A stretch of DNA of 52,507 nucleotides. Origin: JBEEJL01 sp043744215 (GTDB taxonomy: Bacteria; Pseudomonadota; Gammaproteobacteria; Burkholderiales; JBEEJL01). Below the pieces are notes generated by a model. That model saw only the letters and a program-made list of their open reading frames with translations, did not search any database and was not told where the DNA came from. The translations under genes were made by a program, and so were the position numbers. The DNA is taken from NCBI GenBank assembly GCA_043744215.1, contig JAYTVC010000067.1, forward strand, positions 1 to 52,507, read 5' to 3'. Shown in pieces: positions 16,334 to 24,657 of this stretch; the stretch's first letter is position 1; each line of letters begins with the position of its first letter.

Positions 16334-16723
16334 TTATTCCGCCAACGGCGGCTCCCACAATTCAATCCGATTGCCTTCCGGATCCATCACCCAACCGAAG
16401 CGGCCATCGGCAGAATCCTGAATGCGTTCGTCCACTGCCGCGCCCATGCGGCGCAACTGCTTGAGCATTGCGTCGCGGTCGGCCACGCGAAGGTTGAGCA
16501 TAAATGGTTTATCGCTGGGTAAAAAATAATCGGTGTCGACGGCAAATGGCGACCAGACGGTAAACGCACTGCGCTTGGGCAAGGAGGCCTCGTGCCACGG
16601 AAAAATGGCACCGCCCCAATCTTCAATCGGCATACCGAGAAAATCGCGATACCACTCGGACAATTTTTTCGGATCATTCGCTTTGAAAAAAATGCCGCCA
16701 ATGCCCGTTACTTTTTCCATCAT
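16334..16723 (-). CDS. VOC family protein (glyoxalase-like)
   Basis: About 129 residues. The start VTGIGGIFFKANDPKKLSEWYRDFLGMPIEDWGG and the end GRFGWVMDPEGNRIELWEPP are the paired modules of a VOC fold. Glu in IELWEP is the usual second-half metal ligand. Relatives are often annotated as glyoxalase or bleomycin-resistance proteins; the substrate is unknown. Tandem ATGs at 16723 and 16720 follow a GGAGGAG site. It is followed at 10 bases by the S9 peptidase leader and preceded by sseA, all on the minus strand, so a loose operon is possible. Confidence 0.83.
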   Translation of the reverse strand: MMEKVTGIGGIFFKANDPKKLSEWYRDFLGMPIEDWGGAIFPWHEASLPKRSAFTVWSPFAVDTDYFLPSDKPFMLNLRVADRDAMLKQLRRMGAAVDERIQDSADGRFGWVMDPEGNRIELWEPPLAE

Positions 16724-16734
16724 TTTCTCCTCCG

Positions 16735-17577
16735 CTATTTTTCGACAGGCCGTGACGCATCGGCGCACCATTCACTCCATGAACCTGGATACAGTTTCGA
16801 ACCGTGCAAACCCGCCAACTCCATGGCAAATACATTATGGCACGCCGTTATGCCAGAGCCGCATTGATGCACGACCTGCTCCGGTTTTTTCCCCGCGAGC
16901 AAGGTTTTAAATTCACGCGCCAATTCTTCAGCCTGGCGAAAACATCCGACTGCATCGAGATTGGTTTTGAAAAAGCGATTCATCGCGCCGGGAATGTGCC
17001 CGGCCACCGGATCAAGGGTTTCGTTTTGCCCGGCAAAACGGTCGGGTGCGCGCGCGTCAATCAGCCGCATATCGGGTTGATGCAAATGTTGCTCGACATA
17101 TTTTGCATCGACCGCGAAACCGGAATTTATTTTCGCCGTTATTTTTTTTGACGATGCATTTGCAATCGGCTGGGAAATATTGGCATCGGTCACACGATTT
17201 TCTGCCAGCCATTTTGTGATGCCGCCATCGAGCAGCGACACTTTTTCATAGCCTAACCAACGCAGCAACCACCACAGGCGCGCGGCAATCATGCCGCCCG
17301 CGTCATCATATATAACTATTTGATTATATTGAATTATTTTGCATTCTGCGAAGCGACCTGCGAGCGTGTTTGCATCGGGCAATGGGTGTCTGCCGTTGCG
17401 CCCGCTTTTTGCGCCGGATAAATCGTCATCGAGATGAAAAAAGTGCGCGCCAGGAATGTGGGCTTGCCCATAGGCGCACCGACCCGCTCCCACGTCGGCA
17501 AGATTATGGCGACAATCAATGATGCGCCAATCGGGGTCATTGAGGTGTTGCGCAAGTTGCGCAGTGGAAACGAGCAC
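16735..17577 (-). CDS. sseA: Thiosulfate / 3-mercaptopyruvate sulfurtransferase
   Basis: About 280 residues with two rhodanese domains. The first, inactive domain begins LVSTAQLAQHLNDPDWRIIDCRH. The catalytic loop of the second is HQCGSGITACHN near residue 232, CG-[SD]-G-[IV]-T being the 3-mercaptopyruvate sulfurtransferase form. GTG 17577 is chosen because family members begin with (M)VST, and it lies one base past the stop of the upstream gene, implying coupling. One copy of the dispersed IHF-like element lies in frame inside domain 1, supplying the stretch KIIQYNQIVIYDD. Relatives usually have a similar 'V-V-x-YD' strand there, so the fold may tolerate it. Confidence 0.9.
   Translation of the reverse strand: MLVSTAQLAQHLNDPDWRIIDCRHNLADVGAGRCAYGQAHIPGAHFFHLDDDLSGAKSGRNGRHPLPDANTLAGRFAECKIIQYNQIVIYDDAGGMIAARLWWLLRWLGYEKVSLLDGGITKWLAENRVTDANISQPIANASSKKITAKINSGFAVDAKYVEQHLHQPDMRLIDARAPDRFAGQNETLDPVAGHIPGAMNRFFKTNLDAVGCFRQAEELAREFKTLLAGKKPEQVVHQCGSGITACHNVFAMELAGLHGSKLYPGSWSEWCADASRPVEK
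17312..17340 (-). repeat. Dispersed IHF-like element, copy 4, inside the sseA coding region
   Basis: Minus strand reads AATTCAATATAATCAA-ATAG-TTA, a perfect AATCAA-N4-TTR match. It is in frame with sseA and contributes residues around IIQYNQIVI. This is the only copy found fully within a gene. Confidence 0.85.
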
Positions 17578-17578
17578 G

Positions 17579-17923
17579 TTATGCAGCCACCCATTCGTGG
17601 GCAGGTTCGCTTTCATCGAACACGAGAATATCCGCATCGACAAACAGTTTGGTGACCCACGCGCTCCAGATGGTCCATTGATTGGTGGTAATGACGGCGA
17701 CTTTTTCGAAATCGGTTTTGTGCGCACGGCTGAATTTGAGTTCTTCCCACGCCACGTCAATGGTGTAGCCAGTCATGTCGCGCATGTCGAGCATCAGATT
17801 GACCTTACCCTGAAATTTAATGGCGTATTCAATCGCTTCTTCAAATTGCTTGAAGTCGGCGAGTGTAAATTCTCCTGCCACATTGATGGTCACTAACTTG
17901 TCGGCATTTTTAACGTTGATCAT
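17579..17923 (-). CDS. STAS / SpoIIAA-like protein
   Basis: A 114-residue soluble protein. The alternation INVKNADKLVTINVAGEFTLADFKQFEEAIEYAIKF followed by VNLMLDMRDMTGYTIDVAWEELKF, then KVAVITTNQW and a final ILVFDESEPAHEWV, matches the SpoIIAA-like (STAS fold) family. The family fold binds proteins or lipids, but there is no partner kinase nearby and no obvious phospho-Ser motif, so its role is unknown. The stop is one base ahead of the sseA GTG, so the two are probably translated together. Confidence 0.75.
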   Translation of the reverse strand: MINVKNADKLVTINVAGEFTLADFKQFEEAIEYAIKFQGKVNLMLDMRDMTGYTIDVAWEELKFSRAHKTDFEKVAVITTNQWTIWSAWVTKLFVDADILVFDESEPAHEWVAA

Positions 17924-17976
17924 TGTTCACCTCTTGTTTCCATCATAGGCGATTTTACGTCTTATGCAATGTTTGC

Positions 17977-18933
17977 TCAGCCTGCGGGCGTTGCCCGCGT
18001 TGCAACAATTCCCGCCGCAATAATAATCCCGATCGCCAGCCAGCTCATCAACGGCAAAGCCTCATCAAATAGTATCCACGCAAGCATGCTGGAAAAAACA
18101 ATCGTGCTGTAAGCAAAGCTGCCGACCACCATCGTCTTGCCCGTGCGATAGGCGCGGGTAAGCGCGAGCTGGCCAAAAGTGGCTGCCGCGCCGAGGCCGA
18201 ACACAATCCACACATTGCGCAAAGTGAGCGCGTGCATTTCGCTGAACAACATCCAGATCGCCGCGCCGATGGTCATGATCAAAGAAAAATAAAACACCAC
18301 GCGCCAATCGGGTTCATTCAACCTGCCCATCGCTTTCACATTTACAAACGCGACACCTGCGAGAAAGCCCGAGCCCAATCCCATCAGCCCGGCGAACCAT
18401 TGCGATTGATTGATGGTGGGATGCAACAACATCACCACGCCGGCAAAACCCAATAGCAGCGCAATGACCAACGGCGCATGCGGTTTTTCCTTGAACACAA
18501 ACGTCATCAGCAAACCGAGAAACATGGGCGAGGTGTAATTGAGCGTGGTAGCGGTGGCGAGCGGAAGGTTCGTGATGGCATAAAAATACAACACCAGCGC
18601 CATGCTGCCGCTGACACTTCGAAACAGATGATATTTGACATGCGCCGTCTTCAGCGTGCGTCCGCTCGTGAGCACAAAGGGAGCAATCACCAGCAAGCCG
18701 ATGAACGCCCGATAAAAAACCAGCTCGGCATTGGAAAAATATCCGCTACCCACTTTCACAAACGCCGCCATACAAGCGAAAAAAAATCCGGCGACGAGCA
18801 TCCATGCAGAGCGGAGGGGCCAGGTTGCAGGATGAATCGTAATTTTATTTTCAGCAGGGGAAATTTTGGTTATCTCGTCAGCGTGTTTTATCGAGATTGT
18901 AATGGATTCGCGGGCTTTTCGCGTGTGTGCCAA
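17977..18933 (-). CDS. EamA/DMT superfamily transporter
   Basis: Up to 318 residues with ten hydrophobic segments forming two EamA repeats. Repeat 1 starts SAWMLVAGFFFACMAAFVKVG, with the typical FYRAFIGLLVIAPF and TATTLNYTSPMFLGLLM segments. Repeat 2 ends STIVFSSMLAWILFDEALPLMSWLAIGIIIAAGI. Family members export metabolites or amino acids; the substrate is unknown. The start is uncertain: the 5'-most codon at 18933 is TTG and the first ~44 residues are hydrophilic. It may start nearer the first membrane segment. Confidence 0.85.
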   Translation of the reverse strand: MAHTRKARESITISIKHADEITKISPAENKITIHPATWPLRSAWMLVAGFFFACMAAFVKVGSGYFSNAELVFYRAFIGLLVIAPFVLTSGRTLKTAHVKYHLFRSVSGSMALVLYFYAITNLPLATATTLNYTSPMFLGLLMTFVFKEKPHAPLVIALLLGFAGVVMLLHPTINQSQWFAGLMGLGSGFLAGVAFVNVKAMGRLNEPDWRVVFYFSLIMTIGAAIWMLFSEMHALTLRNVWIVFGLGAAATFGQLALTRAYRTGKTMVVGSFAYSTIVFSSMLAWILFDEALPLMSWLAIGIIIAAGIVATRATPAG

Positions 18934-19005
18934 CGGCTTGATGATAGGCGCGCTGTCGCTTTGGGCATATTACTTAGCTTACCTTGCAGCAAACCATATC
19001 TTCGT

Positions 19006-19043
19006 GTCAGGTAACGGCGCAAAAAAACGCGCCGCAACCTGAC
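19006..19043. other. Long stem-loop between the Rieske oxygenase and the EamA transporter
   Basis: Arms GTCAGGTAACGGCGC (19006-19020) and GCGCCGCAACCTGAC (19029-19043) pair at 13 of 15 positions around an A-rich 8-base loop. No T run follows on either strand, so it is not a classical terminator. Confidence 0.65.
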
Positions 19044-19157
19044 CTACGCGTTTGCATTTTGACATGCAAAAAAATGGATTTTCGTTTTCACGGCAATGAC
19101 AGCTCACGTATGCATCGAGAAAAAAACACCCACTATCGTGGACGTGCAGTAATTATA

Positions 19158-19186
19158 TAAGCTATTGATTATATTCAATTTTTTAA
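19158..19186 (-). repeat. Dispersed IHF-like element, copy 5, over the Rieske oxygenase stop
   Basis: Minus strand reads AATTGAATATAATCAA-TAGC-TTA, a perfect AATCAA-N4-TTR match. The TGA stop of the oxygenase gene (AAT-TGA) lies inside the element's arm, so this copy faces opposite to those at trmD, hisA and degQ. Confidence 0.85.
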
Positions 19187-20278
19187 CATTAATTCGCGCC
19201 GTAAAAACTCATGAAAATGCACCATGCCGTCTTCCATCGGCGATTGATATGGGCCCGCATCGTTTTCATTTTGTTTCCACAATGCACGTCGGCCTTCGCT
19301 CATGCGCACACATATTTCTTCGTCTTCTGCGGACGTTTCGTGATAAGCCTGCTGCTGCGCATCGATGAATTCGCGCTCGAATAAAACGATTTCTTCGGGA
19401 TAATAAAATTCGACGATGTTGGTGCAAGCGTCGGCGCCGTTTGGCAGCACGGTGCTGATGACCAGCACGTCGGGATACCATTCGATCATGATGTTGGGGT
19501 AATAGACCATCCAGATGGCGCCTTGTTTTGGCGGTGCGCCGTTGTTGCGTGCAAGCACGGCGTCGTGCCATTTTTTGTAGGCTTCGCTGCCGGGTTTTTG
19601 CAGGGCGCGTTTGACGCCGACGGTTTGCACGCTGTACCAGTCGCCGTATTCCCATTTCAATTCTTCACAATCGACGAAGCCGCGCAGGCCGGGATGAAAC
19701 GCTTCGACGTGATAATCCTCGAGATAAACCTCGATGAAAGTTTTCCAGTTGAAAGCATGCTGGTGCGTCACGACACGGTCGAGTTTGTAGTTGGTGAAAT
19801 TCACATCCCGCGCGACGCCGAGCCTGGCGAAATCGTTTGCCACATCACGCTTGCCCGCGAACAACATGCCGTGCCAGTTTTGCAGCGGCGTGCTGTTAAG
19901 ATCGAGGCAGGGGTTGCCGGGGAAGTGCGGCGCGCCTAATAATTTTCCGTTCAAGCCGTAGGTCCAACGATGCAGCGGGCAGACGATATTCGGTGTGTTG
20001 CCCGCGCCTTTGAGCATGATGGCCTGGCGATGACGGCAAATGTTGGAGAGTAATGCCACGTCACGCACGTTACGCACGAGGGCTTTTGCGTGATCTAAAA
20101 ATTCGAGGGAGTAGTAGTCGCCGGGGTTCGGCACCATCAATTCATGACCGACATAGGCGGGGCCGTTTACAAACAAAATTTTTTGTTCCAGCGCGAGCAT
20201 GGCAGGATCAAAATACCAACCGACAGGCAGTTGGGGTGAGGTGTGAAGCAATGTCTCAGCGGTCGCCAGATGGGTCAT
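19175..20278 (-). CDS. Rieske-type aromatic ring-hydroxylating oxygenase, alpha subunit
   Basis: A 367-residue protein. The Rieske [2Fe-2S] ligands are CRHRQAIM and CPLHRWTY (residues ~81 and ~99). The C-terminal mononuclear iron site is FIEVYLEDYHVEAFHPGL (residues ~186-203), with the facial His/His/Asp set apparently complete. Such enzymes hydroxylate aromatic or sterol-like substrates with a reductase partner, which is not encoded nearby. The same type of gene is often found beside xseB-ispA-dxs in betaproteobacteria (memory of gene order). The real substrate is unknown. It diverges from xseB. The stop lies in a dispersed element. Confidence 0.88.
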   Translation of the reverse strand: MTHLATAETLLHTSPQLPVGWYFDPAMLALEQKILFVNGPAYVGHELMVPNPGDYYSLEFLDHAKALVRNVRDVALLSNICRHRQAIMLKGAGNTPNIVCPLHRWTYGLNGKLLGAPHFPGNPCLDLNSTPLQNWHGMLFAGKRDVANDFARLGVARDVNFTNYKLDRVVTHQHAFNWKTFIEVYLEDYHVEAFHPGLRGFVDCEELKWEYGDWYSVQTVGVKRALQKPGSEAYKKWHDAVLARNNGAPPKQGAIWMVYYPNIMIEWYPDVLVISTVLPNGADACTNIVEFYYPEEIVLFEREFIDAQQQAYHETSAEDEEICVRMSEGRRALWKQNENDAGPYQSPMEDGMVHFHEFLRRELMLKN

Positions 20279-20422
20279 GATCCGTGGTTCCTCCCTATAT
20301 CGGTAGTGTTGCGTTGAAGACAGGCATTAACGCGCAAACCGGCAAACGGTTACGCCGCCGTAAAAACGAGGGGGAATGTTGCCCCAATTGCGCAGGGAGC
20401 GCAATAAAAATTCTGCTGGTTT

Positions 20423-20458
20423 TTCGACCCATTTTTCGAGCCATTATTCGACCCATTT
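20423..20458 (+). repeat. Three tandem 12-bp units upstream of xseB
   Basis: TTCGACCCATTT, TTCGAGCCATTA and TTCGACCCATTT follow each other with an exact 12-base period, ending about 30 bases before the probable xseB promoter. Confidence 0.75.
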
Positions 20459-20486
20459 TTCATAGACAAATTCACGCACGTTTACA

Positions 20487-20516
20487 TTGACCCACCCCCC
20501 TGCTGTGGGGTATATT
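20487..20516 (+). promoter_or_regulatory. Probable promoter of xseB-ispA-dxs
   Basis: TTGACC at 20487-20492 and TATATT at 20511-20516 with an 18-base spacer, 22 bases ahead of the xseB ATG. The short distance leaves a very short leader. Confidence 0.6.
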
Positions 20517-20538
20517 TTCGCTTTTGGCAGAAGCACTT

Positions 20539-20790
20539 ATGGCAAAGTCAGGCACGGCAAAATCGGGCAAAGAAAACGGCCCTCTCACTTACGAATCTGC
20601 TTTGGGCGAACTCGAAGCGATTGTAGCGCGTATGGAAGACGGGCAACTGCCGCTGGAAGCATCGCTGGCGGCGTATCAGCGCGGCGCTGAGCTGTTAAAA
20701 TTTTGCCAGGCCCAACTGGCGGATGCACAGCAAAAAGTGCGCGTACTTGACGCCGATGTGCTGAAAAATTTCACTCCGGCCGATGAATAA
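20539..20790 (+). CDS. xseB: Exodeoxyribonuclease VII small subunit
   Basis: About 83 residues from ATG 20539. The core LTYESALGELEAIVARMEDGQLPLEASLAAYQRG...LKFCQAQL is the XseB helical hairpin signature. It associates with XseA, which is not in this window, to degrade single-stranded DNA. A TTG five codons upstream is an alternative start. The stop overlaps the ispA start by 8 bases, so translation is coupled. The xseB-ispA-dxs order is classic for proteobacteria. Confidence 0.93.
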   Translation: MAKSGTAKSGKENGPLTYESALGELEAIVARMEDGQLPLEASLAAYQRGAELLKFCQAQLADAQQKVRVLDADVLKNFTPADE

Positions 20791-21679
20791 CCAAGACCAC
20801 GCAGCGTGGACGCGCGCCGTACAGGCGCGCATGGAAACCCGCATGGGCGAATTGCTACCCCCCGCCACGCTGATTCCCGACCGTTTGCACGATGCCATGC
20901 GTTACGCGGTGCTGGGCGGCGGCAAACGCGTGCGGCCACTGCTGGCACACGCGGCGGGCGAACTCACGGGAGCGGACATTGCGCGGGTAGAAATCGTGGC
21001 CGCTTCGGTGGAAATGATTCATGCTTATTCGCTGGTGCACGACGACATGCCGTGCATGGACGACGATGTGCTGCGCCGGGGAAAGCCGACAGTGCATGTG
21101 GAATATGACGATGCGACGGCGCTGCTCGCGGGCGATGCATTGCAAGCGTTGGCATTTCAGATCGTGGCAGAAAACCGTTTGTGCGATAGCGAAGTGCAGC
21201 AATTGAATGCCATTACTTTACTGGCGCAGGCTTGCGGATCGCGTGGGATGGCGGGTGGGCAGGCGATTGATCTGGCAAGTGTAGGGAAGAGCCTGACACT
21301 GCCGGAACTGGAGTTCATGCACATCCACAAAACCGGCGCGCTGATCCGCGCATCCGTGCTGATGGGCGCTTATTGTGGCAAGGCGTTGGATGAAAAACAG
21401 CAGGCCGCGCTGGACCGCTACGCCAAATGCGTCGGCCTCGCGTTTCAAGTGGTGGACGACGTGCTTGACGCCGAAGCCAGTACCGCTACACTGGGCAAAA
21501 CCGCCGGCAAGGACGCCAAAGATGGCAAACCTACCTATGTCAGTTTGATGGGCGCGACAGCGGCAAAAAAACTCGCGGACGAATTACACGGCGATGCCCT
21601 GACCGCCCTGCAGGCATTTGACATTGGCGCGGACAAGCTACGTTTTCTCGCTGATTACATTGTAAAAAGGCAGCATTGA
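20783..21679 (+). CDS. ispA: Farnesyl diphosphate synthase (short-chain polyprenyl synthase)
   Basis: A 298-residue prenyl transferase joining IPP with DMAPP/GPP to give FPP. The first aspartate-rich motif HDDMPCMDDDVLRRG (residues ~87-101) and the second FQVVDDVLD (~222-230) are intact, as is GGGKRVRP near 46. The GSRGMAGGQAIDL segment is typical of IspA. The start overlaps xseB and the stop is 2 bases from the dxs ATG, forming one transcription unit with the first MEP-pathway enzyme. Confidence 0.95.
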   Translation: MNNQDHAAWTRAVQARMETRMGELLPPATLIPDRLHDAMRYAVLGGGKRVRPLLAHAAGELTGADIARVEIVAASVEMIHAYSLVHDDMPCMDDDVLRRGKPTVHVEYDDATALLAGDALQALAFQIVAENRLCDSEVQQLNAITLLAQACGSRGMAGGQAIDLASVGKSLTLPELEFMHIHKTGALIRASVLMGAYCGKALDEKQQAALDRYAKCVGLAFQVVDDVLDAEASTATLGKTAGKDAKDGKPTYVSLMGATAAKKLADELHGDALTALQAFDIGADKLRFLADYIVKRQH

Positions 21680-21681
21680 GT

Positions 21682-23589
21682 ATGTCGAACACCCCTTTGC
21701 TTGATGGCATCAACAACCCGCACGATGTGCGCACCCTTGAGCGCGCACAGTTGCCGCAACTCTCGCGCGAGCTGCGCGAATTTATTATTGAATCGGTGGC
21801 GAGTACGGGCGGACATTTTTCTTCCAACCTCGGCACGGTAGAACTCACCGTCGCGCTGCATTACGTATTCAACACGCCGGAAGATCGCCTGGTATGGGAC
21901 GTAGGCCACCAGACGTACGCGCATAAAATTTTAACTGGCCGCCGTAGCGGCATGGCGAAGTTGCGCCAGCGCGGCGGCGTGGCAGGTTTCCCACGCCGCG
22001 AAGAAAGTGAATACGACACGTTTGGCGTCGCGCATTCTTCCACCTCCATTTCTGCTGCGCTCGGTATGGCTGTCGCCGCACAGCGCGAAGGAAAAGATCG
22101 CAAGGCCGTGGCGATTATCGGCGACGGCGCGATGAGCGCGGGCATGGCATTCGAAGCATTAAACAACGCGGGCGCGATGGATGCGAACCTGCTGGTGATT
22201 TTGAACGACAACGATATGTCGATTTCGCCGCCCGTCGGCGCGCTGAATAATCATTTGGCCAAACTGATGTCGGGCCAGTTTTACAATACTTTGCGCGTTG
22301 GCAGCGATCGTTTGTTGCGCGGCGTGCCGCAAATCCATGAATTCGCCAAACGCGCGGAAGAACACGTCAAAGGCATGGTCACTCCGGGCACGCTGTTCGA
22401 GGAATTCGGTTTCAATTACATCGGGCCCATCGACGGCCATGACGTGGACTTGCTGGTGACAACGCTGAGCAATATCAAAAAATTGGCCGGCCCGCAGTTT
22501 TTGCACGTCGTCACGCGCAAAGGCAAAGGCTACAAGCCGGCGGAAGACGATCCGATTTTGTATCACGGCCCAGGGAAGTTCGACCCGAAGGTCGGCATCG
22601 TCGCCAAACCCGCCAGCCAACCGGCCAAGCCCACCTACTCGCAAATTTTCGGCGACTGGCTGTGCGACATGGCCAAGCAAGATTCGCGCGTGATCGGCAT
22701 CACGCCTGCGATGCGCGAAGGCTCGGGCATGGTGCGCTTCTCGCAGGAATATCCTGATCGTTATTTTGACGTAGGCATTGCCGAACAACATTGCGTCACC
22801 TTCGCCGCAGGCTTGGCGTGCGAAGGCTTGAAACCGGTCGTCGCGATCTACTCAACATTTTTGCAGCGTGCATATGACCAGGTGATTCACGATGTGGTGT
22901 TGCAGAACCTGCCCGTCGTGTTTGCCATCGACCGCGCGGGTCTGGTTGGCGCCGACGGCCCCACCCACGCCGGCAGTTTCGACATCAGCTTTTTGCGCTG
23001 CCTGCCCAACACGGTAGTGATGACGCCCTCGGATGAAAACGAAACGCGTCAGATGCTCTTCACCGCCATGCAAATCGACGGGCCGAGCGCTGTGCGTTAT
23101 CCGCGCGGCAGCGGCCCCGGCGTGGCGATTGAAGCGACGATGCGCGCGCTGCCCGTCGGCAAAGGCGAGATTCGCCGCGAAGGAAAAAAGATTGCCCTCC
23201 TCGCCTTCGGCACTTTGTTGCAACCGGCATTGCAAGCGGCCGATGAATTGAATGCAACGGTGGCGAATATGCGCTTCGTCAAACCGCTCGATGAAGAACT
23301 CGTCGCGCGCCTCGCCAGGACGCACGATCTCATCGTCACCATCGAAGACAATACGATTCAAGGCGGCGCAGGCAGTGCGGTGCTGGAATGCCTCGAAGCT
23401 CACAGCATCAAAACCGATACGCTCCTGCTCGGTTTGCCCGATCGATTTATTGATCACGGCGACCCAGTGGCGATGAATGCAGAATGCGGCCTCGATAAAA
23501 CGGGCATCGTAGCGAGCATTGTGAAAAAAATCGCTATGCCGGTTCCGCTCTCTCATGCCAATTCAATTGCTGGCAAAGCTGCCGGTTAG
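21682..23589 (+). CDS. dxs: 1-deoxy-D-xylulose-5-phosphate synthase
   Basis: About 635 residues. DXS condenses pyruvate and glyceraldehyde-3-phosphate with thiamine diphosphate, the first step of the MEP isoprenoid pathway; its product also feeds thiamine and pyridoxal synthesis. The thiamine diphosphate motif GDGAMSAGMAFEALNNAG (residues ~150-167) and the later NDNDMSISPPVGAL are present, as are DVGIAEQHCVTFAAG (~360) and the transketolase-type FAIDRAGLVGADGPTHAG (~415). ATG 21682 is chosen; an in-frame TTG lies two codons upstream. It sits directly after ispA, and a dispersed element lies 17 bases past the stop. Confidence 0.97.
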   Translation: MSNTPLLDGINNPHDVRTLERAQLPQLSRELREFIIESVASTGGHFSSNLGTVELTVALHYVFNTPEDRLVWDVGHQTYAHKILTGRRSGMAKLRQRGGVAGFPRREESEYDTFGVAHSSTSISAALGMAVAAQREGKDRKAVAIIGDGAMSAGMAFEALNNAGAMDANLLVILNDNDMSISPPVGALNNHLAKLMSGQFYNTLRVGSDRLLRGVPQIHEFAKRAEEHVKGMVTPGTLFEEFGFNYIGPIDGHDVDLLVTTLSNIKKLAGPQFLHVVTRKGKGYKPAEDDPILYHGPGKFDPKVGIVAKPASQPAKPTYSQIFGDWLCDMAKQDSRVIGITPAMREGSGMVRFSQEYPDRYFDVGIAEQHCVTFAAGLACEGLKPVVAIYSTFLQRAYDQVIHDVVLQNLPVVFAIDRAGLVGADGPTHAGSFDISFLRCLPNTVVMTPSDENETRQMLFTAMQIDGPSAVRYPRGSGPGVAIEATMRALPVGKGEIRREGKKIALLAFGTLLQPALQAADELNATVANMRFVKPLDEELVARLARTHDLIVTIEDNTIQGGAGSAVLECLEAHSIKTDTLLLGLPDRFIDHGDPVAMNAECGLDKTGIVASIVKKIAMPVPLSHANSIAGKAAG

Positions 23590-23606
23590 TCGTTTTTCGT
23601 TCAACG

Positions 23607-23636
23607 GTAACATATTGATTATATTCAATATTTTTT
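23607..23636 (-). repeat. Dispersed IHF-like element, copy 6, downstream of dxs
   Basis: Minus strand reads ATATTGAATATAATCAA-TATG-TTA, a perfect AATCAA-N4-TTR match. On the plus strand, ATATTGA-TTATAT-TCAATAT forms a perfect 7-bp AT stem followed by T6, so a weak terminator role is possible. Confidence 0.85.
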
Positions 23637-23644
23637 ACTGTTTC

Positions 23645-23681
23645 GCGAGCGAAAAATGGCTCGCTTGCATCACGTTATAAT
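23645..23681 (+). promoter_or_regulatory. folE2 leader: small hairpin and -10-like box
   Basis: GCGAGC (23645-23650) pairs with GCTCGC (23659-23664) around an 8-base loop, followed by a perfect TATAAT at 23676-23681, 27 bases before the folE2 ATG. No good -35 is seen. I see no recognisable riboswitch. Confidence 0.4.
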
Positions 23682-23707
23682 AGTAAAAATTATTTTCCGG
23701 ATGCGCC

Positions 23708-24511
23708 ATGAATAAACGCGACACCTCGCTACCCATTGCCGACGTGCAAGGCTCGGCCGACACGCGCCAGCTCGACATCGATCGAGTCGGCATCAAATCC
23801 ATCCGTCACCCGGTGAAAGTGCAAGACAAAACCGGCGGCGTGCAGCACACGATTGCGATATTCAACATGTACGTGCATTTGCCGCACCATTTCAAAGGCA
23901 CGCACATGTCGCGCTTTGTGGAAATTCTGAACAGCCGCGAAGGCGATATTTCCGTCGAGTCGTTTGAAAGTATGTTGCGCGACATGGTGAAAAAACTTGA
24001 CGCCGAAGCAGGTCATATCGAAATGACATTTCCGTTTTTCGTCAACAAAACTGCGCCGATCTCCGGCGTAAAATCGTTGCTCGATTACGAAGTGACTTTT
24101 GTCGGCGAGATCACGCGCAAGGGCGCTTACAGCTTCAACATGAAAGTCGTGGTGCCCGTCACTAGTTTGTGCCCCTGCTCGAAAAAAATCTCCGACTACG
24201 GCGCGCACAACCAGCGCTCGCACGTGACTATCTCCGCTCGCACGAATGCGTTTGTGTGGATCGAAGACCTGCTGCACATCGCCGAATCGCAAGCATCGAG
24301 CGAACTATACGGCCTGCTCAAACGCCCCGATGAAAAATTCGTCACCGAGCGCGCTTATGACAATCCTAAATTCGTGGAAGATTTAGTGCGCGACGTGGCC
24401 GCGCAATTAAACGCCGATGATCGCGTTGACGCATATGTGGTGGAATCTGAAAATTTTGAGTCGATTCACAATCATTCGGCGTATGCGTTGATTGAGAAGC
24501 TGAAGCGGTAA
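23708..24511 (+). CDS. folE2: GTP cyclohydrolase FolE2 (type IB)
   Basis: A 267-residue protein starting MNKRDTSLPIADVQ. FolE2 converts GTP to dihydroneopterin triphosphate, the entry to folate and, in part, queuosine synthesis, using a broader metal range than zinc-dependent FolE. The active-site segments are GTHMSRFVEIL near residue 72, VTSLCPCSKKISDYGAHNQRSHV near 154-176 with the metal-binding Cys, and the late ENFESIHNHSAYA. In some bacteria FolE2 is zinc-regulated; no Zur box was recognised. The dxs-folE2 adjacency is typical of betaproteobacteria. Confidence 0.95.
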   Translation: MNKRDTSLPIADVQGSADTRQLDIDRVGIKSIRHPVKVQDKTGGVQHTIAIFNMYVHLPHHFKGTHMSRFVEILNSREGDISVESFESMLRDMVKKLDAEAGHIEMTFPFFVNKTAPISGVKSLLDYEVTFVGEITRKGAYSFNMKVVVPVTSLCPCSKKISDYGAHNQRSHVTISARTNAFVWIEDLLHIAESQASSELYGLLKRPDEKFVTERAYDNPKFVEDLVRDVAAQLNADDRVDAYVVESENFESIHNHSAYALIEKLKR

Positions 24512-24536
24512 TTACTCCCATCGCCGTTCTAACATC

Positions 24537-24563
24537 TTCCCTCGAAGAGGAAATTAATTTTTT
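24537..24563 (+). terminator. Possible terminator after folE2
   Basis: A short CCTC-GAA-GAGG stem extended by TT/AA pairs with one bulge is followed by a T-rich run (24558-24563). Weak stem. Confidence 0.4.
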
Positions 24564-24657
24564 CGACGTAAATTTTCCTGCGCGCGTATCGCCCTCATCC
24601 TAAGCTCACGTCTGCTGAAATGAGGGGCAGACCTTTACGAGAAGCAGTGGTACTTGA

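Noticed and set aside
23607..23636. FNR/ANR box (TTGAT-N4-ATCAA)
   Set aside because: TTGAT-TATA-TTCAA is one mismatch off, but other copies change the second half to TTGAA, and most copies lie at gene ends rather than promoters. The AATCAA-N4-TTR pattern fits all copies better.
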